Shown here in pieces: positions 57,140 to 64,000 of a stretch of DNA of 64,000 nt (positions are counted from its first letter, which is position 1; every line of letters starts with the position of its first letter). A program made the translations under genes and the position numbers. Under the pieces are notes generated by a model, which was not told the DNA's origin, did not search any database, and saw nothing but the letters and a program-made list of their open reading frames with translations. Source of the stretch: Oxytricha trifallax (Eukaryota; Ciliophora; Spirotrichea; Sporadotrichida; Oxytrichidae); NCBI GenBank assembly GCA_000711775.1, contig ARYC01000671.1, positions 62,001 through 126,000 on the forward strand, read 5' to 3'.

Positions 57140-57710
57140 AAATATATATTTTTATTTTTCATATAATATGCTTTAATGATGATAATAGCAATAATGACAT
57201 ATACATTATTACACAATGTCCATTATTAGGACACTCTCAAACTCAAATTATAAATTTTAAAATTTTAATATTTTTTAAAAAAAAATAACTTAATTAAATT
57301 TATAACGATTGATAAAAGTTTATAAAGAATTATATTAGTTAAATAAAGATTTTTAAAACTTCTTTCCATAACAAAATGAGATTCTTAGGTACTCATAATA
57401 ATTAATATTTGTGGATGAAATATTATTATATTATAACATTAAGGATTCTTTATAGTCTATTTGACATTAAGAATAATTCTAAATAGATTTATTGCTAATT
57501 TTATATGGATTATGAGGATTCCTCAATTTCAATTTGCTTAATTACCTAATTAATTTTAGCATTACAATGTACAACAAATTAAATTAACAAATTATCTTTA
57601 ATTAGTATATATTATTATGTAACATTAGTTTAACTATAATAAGTATGATATTGCTGATACTGAATCTCCCTAGTAATTTTGATTTCTAGTTCAAAGTACA
57701 GGCACTCCAA
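57140..57710. other. AT-rich interval with a low-copy repeat
   Basis: No gene. 57,440-57,540 resembles 1,020-1,115. Confidence 0.35.
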
Positions 57711-57711
57711 T

Positions 57712-57990
57712 TTATTGGCAGTTAGGATTTTTCTGATATATTTTATTTTAAATTATTGGGGCTTGACTTGAAAGTTGTTGTTGTTACTGTTGTAGTTGCC
57801 GCTGTATTGGTAGTTGTTGCATTTAAATTTGCAAAAATTAAAAGTTTTTAAATAATAATCCTAATGTTTTTCTGTAAAAAGTGATGTCTTTATTTTGAAT
57901 AATTCCACATATCGTTGGTCATTTTTGCCATTAAATAAATCAATTTCTAATTAAAAATTATTATTCAAATATAATATTGGAATATTATAC
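57712..57990 (+). repeat. Dispersed repeat D, copy 3
   Basis: Starts TTGGCAGTTAGGATTTTTCT, has a GTT-rich run at about 57,775-57,830, and ends ATAATATTGGAATATTA. Best-preserved full copy with 24,027-24,306. Confidence 0.65.
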
Positions 57991-57999
57991 TTAAGTAAG

Positions 58000-59690
58000 G
58001 TCTTTAAATCAAACTTCCCCACCATCATGACAAATATTTCTGACTTTCTAAATACATAAAAAAGTTAATCAGGGGTTTGAAAAATATATGATAAGTTTAC
58101 TTGAACTAAAAACATCACAAAATTTTGTAATCATTTTTAGAATCGATAATTACTCTTTAAAAAAATGACCAATATAATCTGAAAAAACAATATGATAAAA
58201 ATCTAATTAAATAATGCAATATACAACAATCATATGAATTATGAATTTTTAATTAAATATCCACTACCTTAATTAAACATTAATAAATTATTTGTCTTTA
58301 TTTTTAAATATAACAAATTACATAATACTGAACATTATTTAGTAATAGTTAAAATACTGTTAATGTATTCAACTTTATCAAAAACTGAGCATGTATTCGC
58401 TCAATTAAAGCTTTCAATACTTAATTCTATTTGAGTTAATGATATGTATAAACCAATATTTTTTTATCATTGAATAATTATTATTGCGAATTTTTATTCT
58501 TTATCTTTCTCACAATTAGTTAGCTGAGAACATTTTCATAAAATTGTTAAAATTATTCATTTTTAATAGTATTATTTTTAAGAAATAAAACTATTAATAA
58601 TTAGACCAAAAAAATACATTCAATGTTAAGTGGAGTTACCAATATAAACGAAGTTTATTTGATGCAGAAAGAACTAACAAATTTAATCCTTTAACAAATA
58701 TAAAACTTGTAAAATTTTTGATATTGTTGATGATTTGGATTCTAGTTGTATTAATACAATATAAATTTTAATTAAAGAATAATTTTTGCTTTAAAAACAG
58801 TATGAATTATAACTAGGTTAGACCTAGCATTTAAGTTTTAAGTCTTTTCAATGTTTACAAGATCAAATTAGGAGTCATTAAGAAATAGTTATATTATTTA
58901 ACAAAATAGCAACCCCAAAAGTAAAAATAATTAAATTTTTATTATAATTTTATAAAATAAAATAAAAAAAAATAAAAAAAACATTTATGCATTAATGAAA
59001 ATTACTAACTTCAGTTCTAAATTAGTATATTATATATTTTTAAAAACATTAAAAAATCCTTTCATCATGAATAAATCTTAACTTGTAAGGCAATTCTATA
59101 TTCATTAACCTGAGGTCAGAAGTTAAAATAAGGCACTTTAATAATATATTTTTTAAAAGATTTAAAGTTCTTTATAAGTTATAAGCTATTTTTGAGCCAT
59201 CAAAAAAGGTATCTAAAATTTAAATTGCTAACGTACCTTAATTATATTTATAAAAACATATATCTAATTCATTAAACAGGTTACTAGGGCATAGTAGGTA
59301 TTGTATAAAATGAAACTAATTGAAATTAATGAAAACTAAATAATTCTTTAATTCTTATCTTGTTTTCAATTAATACTTTATATTTTTATAGTTTAGAGAT
59401 ATAATATTACTTTTTGAGATTGATTAATTTAAATAAAATCATTTGGAAGTTTTGTAAATAAATTTGTATTATTAATATATTTTAAAGGTATTTTATAAAA
59501 TCTTAAAAAATTAATAATTTTGGCCTTTTCCTAACAAAAATATAATCAATTAATATTAAATTCTAAAATATTGAATTAAATAATTATTTATTCTAAGAAA
59601 CAGAAATATATTTGTTATGCTTCTGTATTGTTTGAAAATTAAAAAAATTATAAATGTATTTAAAAAACAAGTTTTTGAAAAATAAAAAAA
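58000..59690. other. AT-rich interval, no gene seen
   Basis: About 1.7 kb with no frame I can support. Confidence 0.45.
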
Positions 59691-59696
59691 ACACTC

Positions 59697-59880
59697 ACTC
59701 AAAAATCAGGGTTACCGGAATTTAGGTAATTAGGAAGTTTTTGCACTTACGATGGCATAAAGGCAGATGTGTATACCAATATCCATGCTGAAAAACCGTT
59801 TTGAGACAAAGTTCCTATATAAAATATGCTTGAACTATTTTACTGGATTTATTTCGGATCTCCAGTTTCTCTCAATGATA
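59697..59880 (-). CDS. Short coding segment on the minus strand
   Basis: Minus-strand frame SLRETGDPKQIQQNSSSIFY, IGTLSQNGFSAWILVYTSAF, MPSQVQKLPNYLNSGNPDF, ending in TGA near 59,697. The island is richer in G and C than its surroundings. Probably the last MDS of a gene or a decayed scrap. No family recognised. Confidence 0.4.
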
Positions 59881-60384
59881 AAAATTAACTAACTATTGTA
59901 CTTAAAAATAGAATATACTTATAATAAATTTTGGAAATCGAAGAAAAATTTGTACATTGATATAATTAATCAAATTTTATCAATTAAATATAAATTCTTC
60001 AACTACTTTCTCTTAAAGCTCAATTGATCAAACAAAATAAAATAATATTTTATGTCCTAATAAATTCTAAATATTTTTTTTCAAACAATATACTATTTCT
60101 TAACTAATTCTCATATTTAAATTCTTTATTATCTAGATTTGTAATTTTTAACTTTCATCATTTCAATCATATAAAACTTAATATCTTTTAAATTCAACTG
60201 CTATGTATATTTAATTCCACATTCAAAACCCCAAAACCCTTTCAGTAGTTTGATTGAGTTTTTGATTGATAAAAGTAGACTATTAGTGCATACTTTATTA
60301 GGGTTTTAATAGGGTTTATGTAGGGGTTTAATGTTTAAATATTAGTATTTTAAGTGAGGATAACAAGCGAGTTTTTAAAATATT

Positions 60385-61830
60385 TCACACAAACATAAGC
60401 TTAGAGTCATGTGGCAGTTCTCTGAATTTTATCTTTCTAAGTTGATGTTTGATTGTTTCTATTGTTTGTTAATTCTCTTAGCTTGGCTTGATAATAGTTG
60501 AGTATGCAAGTTCTCTGAGACCTCCATTTATTTTATTTTTATCGAGATATTGTTTGATTCTTTGCTTAGAATCTCTCTCACCCCTGCAGCTAAAGTAATC
60601 GTTTCTTGGCATGTCGCTCTCTATTATTATTAACTGCTAGAGCCCAGATATCCCATTAAGTGTCTCCATCTCTCCAATCCTCTCTCTCTGGGAAATATCC
60701 AGGAGTGCCGTATACATTTCCTTATGCAGAGGCTTGCACTCTTTGAGCTCTGTTGAAGTCAATAATATAAACTCTAAGAGGCTGAAAGTTCATCATGATA
60801 TTCTCTGGCTTTAAGTCTCTATGAACATAACCTAGCTTGTGAAGCTCTTCAATCCCTTCAACTATCTGCTATACTATCTAGCTTAATTTATCTCTGACAT
60901 CTATTGTCAGATAAGAATTCTCTGTAAGTCATTTCAAGTAAAGGAAGCCTGAAGGCTACATGATCTTTACCAAGTAAAATAGCATCAAGCTAGATGATAT
61001 GCCTACACTCATTTAACTTTGCCTTTTAAAGAGCATAATACTCATTAGCAAATTCCATTTGGAACTTGTCATCAGCAAGGAAGTAATTGAAAGGATATAT
61101 CTTATAAGCATATTAGTCATCAGTAATGACTCTCTTCTCTATTTTATCTTCAAGAGTGAGGTAGCTTTATAAGCAAGAATCTAAGTCAATAATTTTTAAT
61201 ATAGGAATCTTCATTGCCTCTATTTTAACCATGATTTTATTGATCTCAGAGACTAGAAAGTTCTTGACTGCTTTCTTCATTCTAACTTACTTCTAGACTT
61301 CAACTCTAAGGACTCCACTGGGTTTCTTGATCTTCTCTTTTAGAGGAATCTATTCCCTGTGGTTCATGAATAAAGACAAAACTTTAATTGTGCTTTTCTT
61401 TAAGTGCACTTTGAGGTCTCTAGTATGAGAATATGGCTTCTCACAGAACTCACAGACATACTTCCCATCTTTCTTTTAATGCTTGAGATATAACCTTGGC
61501 ATATCGTTGTGTATATCTCTCAAGTGTCTAATATAAGTTGACTTGTAAGGGAAAACTTTAGTGCATTCTTTGCATTAATAATCAACTTTGGCTGGGATTT
61601 ATTAATGCACTATGGCGGGTTGTTTAACCTCCTCCTCAATTTGCAAAGCTTCTATTATAACCTTTTACTTAACTTATATTTAAATCTCAAAGCTAGACTG
61701 ATCAAAGTTGTCATAAGTAGGCTCCCACTGAGTACAAGCATTCTCTGGTCTCTACTTTTCTTGGTTGCTGGAATGATAACTTTTATTGACATGATCCAAG
61801 TAATGCCGCTCTTCTCAAAACAGTATAAAT
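60385..61830 (-). pseudogene. TBE B 57 kDa zinc-finger/kinase gene
   Basis: Stop TGA is the complement of 60,385-60,387; the start lies near 61,830 but no clear ATG is left. Two C2H2 fingers in one frame: CKECTKVFPYKSTYIRHLRD and CEFCEKPYSHTRDLKVHLKK. The kinase part has AYKIYPFNYF, ANEYYAL, VHRDLKPEN-type loop (about 60,820), DFNRAQR and GTPGYFPE. Compared with copy A the finger region is in frame, but a frame change lies near 61,730, a TGA near 60,890, and a change near 60,650. It shows what the frame of copy A should be around the second finger. Confidence 0.75.
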
Positions 61831-62370
61831 TCTTAACAATTTTATAGCGATCAATTTATTAGTTTTCTGATATATTTTATTATAATAATGATAAAATCTA
61901 CCAAGATAAACTTTTATAGTAGAGTATAAGACACTCTAGTAGATTCTTTGCTGAGAGGTAAGAAAATTAACTAACCATAAAAGACTGTAAGTTAACTTAT
62001 TTTATGAGAATTTTATACATTTTAGTAAATTAAAATACTCCTAATGAAGTTTTGTTTCTCTAGGAGGTCCTCCAAATCAAGTTTGAACTTAATTTGGAGG
62101 TAATGTTATTTAACATTTTTAAATTTAATATGCTCCTAAATAAGTATTAACCTTAAAATTTAACTCCTAATAAAGTTTGAACTTAATTTGGAGGACCTAC
62201 TAAAATAATTAAACATTATTAGGAGCAATTTAATGGAGAAAGTTTGATAAAAAATGGAAATCAATCCGTGAAACTTGGAGGAAGTTTTTCAATGCTTCTC
62301 CGTATATCTTTTCAAGGCCGACCTCCAGTAGGTCCTCCCTATTTAGTAGTAAGATTTTAATAAACTTAGA

Positions 62371-63219
62371 ATGGATATCCATAATTTTAAATTTCATTAA
62401 CATCTCTAGAAAGAGGAAGCAAGATGGAGTCTATAGAATGATGCAATGAAGAGAATTTAATCTCAAGATTTAATAGGAAAATTTCAAAGTAAAGAGGACC
62501 TTTATAGATATTTGGTATAGCAAGGTAAGTTCTTAAAGTAAGATTAATAAATCCATTATAGTTGGATTATCCTTGCCGACTTAGGAGGGAACTAAAATCT
62601 CATTCTTAAAAGCCTTACTGAGTGAAAAGAGAAAAAAGCTTTTAAGTCTAATGAAATTAGGATGATAGAGATACCTAACTACCCTGAAATATCAGTTACT
62701 AACCTATATTACGATGCTATGAGTGATCCGGAAGTAGCTCTCTACCTTCCATCAAAGCTACAACTCTCTAATAAGTTACCAGATAGAAACTTCTTCTTTG
62801 GTGTTCTTGCAACTCTGAAACCTGAGTACTTAAATGAAGTTATTTAAGAAGCTCACAAGAAACGATACAGCATCTCTCCTGAAGAAAAAGAGAAGCAAGG
62901 TATTAAAAATTAGTGATACCTGGCTGTAGGAACTTCAAAAGCATCCTTTCATTTCAAGTAAGCTTAGTATTATAACTTTATAGAAAAACCTGGTACTGCT
63001 ATATACTTGATGAAAGAGCGCAGCAAATTAAACAGAGAGAGAAAGTCTCAAGTAAAACATGAATCGAGTAAGAGACTCTTCAAAGATTTATAAAAGCCAG
63101 AAGATATGAACATAGATGCGGGAGCTGGCACTAAGAGAAGAAACATAGGCCCAAGCAAGCTATAAGAGGAAGAAAAGAAAGAGAAGCCAAATCCTTTTAC
63201 GGGCAAATTAAATATGTGA
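62371..63219 (+). pseudogene. TBE B 22 kDa gene, two introns
   Basis: ATG at 62,371 (MDIHNFKFHQHLQKEEARW) and TGA at 63,217-63,219. Intron 1 at 62,525-62,561 (37 nt) and intron 2 at 62,958-62,983 (26 nt). The N-terminus is open here where copy A has a TGA. The core IPNYPEISVTNLYYDAMSDP through RNFFFGVLATLKPEYLNEVI and the tail KRRNIGPSKLQEEEKKEKPN are conserved. One extra base pair near 62,635 and a change near 62,910 interrupt the frame. Function unknown. Confidence 0.75.
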
Positions 63220-63225
63220 ACTTAT

Positions 63226-64000
63226 TCATACGTTTAAATCTAAAACTTATTTAAATACACAAAATATCCCTTCTCTTGCGCATACTTTACCTTAATCATC
63301 GCTGACTCTCTTAGCAGCCCTCTTATAAAATCGACTGTATCTATCTTTAAATCATGCATCAGAAATGTAATTAAATAAATAAGATCACGCGAAGGCAATT
63401 TCTTATAATGACCTTTCAATAACCCCCAATATAATTCAATTCCATTGAACTAAGGGCTGTAAGGAACATCAAATACAGGTGTTATGTTTAACTTTTCATA
63501 TTCTTTTCCTGAGTCTTTAGTTTTATGAACTGACAAGTTATCAACGAATAGAATAATCTCTTAGTCAGCGTACTTATCTCTGAGTTATTGCAAGAACTAA
63601 ATATATTATTCAGTCTTTATAGAACAAGGGTGAATAACATAAGTCTCGAGACCACTATCTTAACTTATTCCACCAAGAATTGCATGAGTTTAAACCTTAA
63701 CCTATTAATCATAAACTTCAATGTTGCTGTACCTCTTATACCAAGACCTTGATATGAAAGTATTAAAAGTGAATACTGCCTCATCAGAGTGTATGAACAT
63801 TATATTATGCTCTTAAGCCCTTTGCATTAAATCAAATATATAATTAAAATTATCCTTATAAAATGGAACATTAAAGTCAATCACTCTCTTAATGCGATTG
63901 ACTGTCTTGTAAGATATTCCATTCTTTTTATATATATTAGCTATAGATTAAGAAAAGATGTGAAGCTCAGGAAATTGGCGATGAAACATCACAGCCCTCT
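63226..64000 (-). CDS. TBE B DDE transposase, incomplete at the window edge
   Basis: C-terminal two thirds of the transposase on the minus strand, stop complement of 63,226-63,228. HADEAVFTF-type first motif (read as HSDEAVF here), LFVDNLSVHK and NGIELYWGLLKGHYK are present. One missing base near 63,325 shifts the last 35 residues, and about 20 extra bases occur after GHYKKL compared with copy A. The 5' end lies beyond the window. Confidence 0.8.

Larger units (their letters stand above)
60224..64000. mobile_element. TBE transposon, copy B (cut by the right window edge)
   Basis: Left tip CAAAACCCCAAAACCCT (one change from the consensus) preceded by ATT at 60,221-60,223. Same gene order as copy A: 57 kDa (-), 22 kDa (+), transposase (-, incomplete here). 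It differs from copy A by roughly 10-20 % by eye but resembles fragment C1 more closely at the left end. Confidence 0.9.

Overview
The window looks like germline (micronuclear) DNA of a stichotrich ciliate of the Oxytricha/Sterkiella type. Three things support this. (1) It holds transposons whose ends are the telomere-like repeat CAAAACCCCAAAACCCC, the signature of Oxytricha telomere-bearing elements (TBEs). (2) Long coding frames stay open only when TAA and TAG are read as glutamine and TGA as the only stop. (3) The DNA is very AT-rich, with short coding islands separated by non-coding stretches, as expected of macronuclear-destined segments (MDSs) and internal eliminated sequences (IESs). 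No rRNA, tRNA, CRISPR array or bacterial operon was seen.

Layout. 1-10.4 kb: gene fragments on both strands, including a recognisable copy of the spliceosomal protein CTNNBL1 (2.9-4.0 kb), a plus-strand Cys-rich membrane protein (5.4-7.7 kb) and a minus-strand secreted or membrane protein (10.3-7.9 kb). 10.45-15.7 kb: a short TBE fragment followed by an old three-gene TBE. 16-22.7 kb: fragments of a CK1-like kinase, a LINE reverse transcriptase and two host-like genes. 25.5-31.7 kb: a unit bounded by inverted repeats of about 300 bp that encloses a ciliate beta-helix surface-protein gene, itself split by a 0.8 kb palindrome. 33.3-34.2 kb: the 3' end of one gene and an AGC-kinase fragment. 34.29-40.59 kb: an element with inverted repeats of about 320 bp and a superfamily 3 helicase (Rep-like) gene, interrupted by a complete 4.15 kb TBE (34,728-38,874). 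41.9-46.3 kb: GC-rich coding DNA with AT-rich introns, with a separate 1.76 kb inverted-repeat element in the middle. 46.3-52.8 kb: AT-rich DNA without genes apart from a 54 bp double hairpin. 52.8-55.8 kb: an unrecognised plus-strand gene split by a near-perfect 0.8 kb palindrome. 55.8-60.2 kb: mostly empty, with a second 54 bp double hairpin and a 280 bp dispersed repeat. 60.224 kb to the right edge: another TBE, cut by the window.

How the parts relate. The TBEs encode a DD34E transposase, a 22 kDa protein and a 57 kDa zinc-finger/kinase protein; in ciliates of this group the transposase family takes part in genome rearrangement. The best-preserved TBE transposase is fully open, while most host-like coding regions carry in-frame TGA codons or small frame changes. 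They therefore look like decaying germline copies, or MDSs whose IES boundaries cannot be placed without the macronuclear sequence. Four scattered cassettes share an intron-like segment of exactly 40 nt, two 54 bp double hairpins share one design, and several elements of different kinds carry the motif TGGCAGTT; none of these corresponds to an element I know. Boundaries given as round numbers are estimates by eye.
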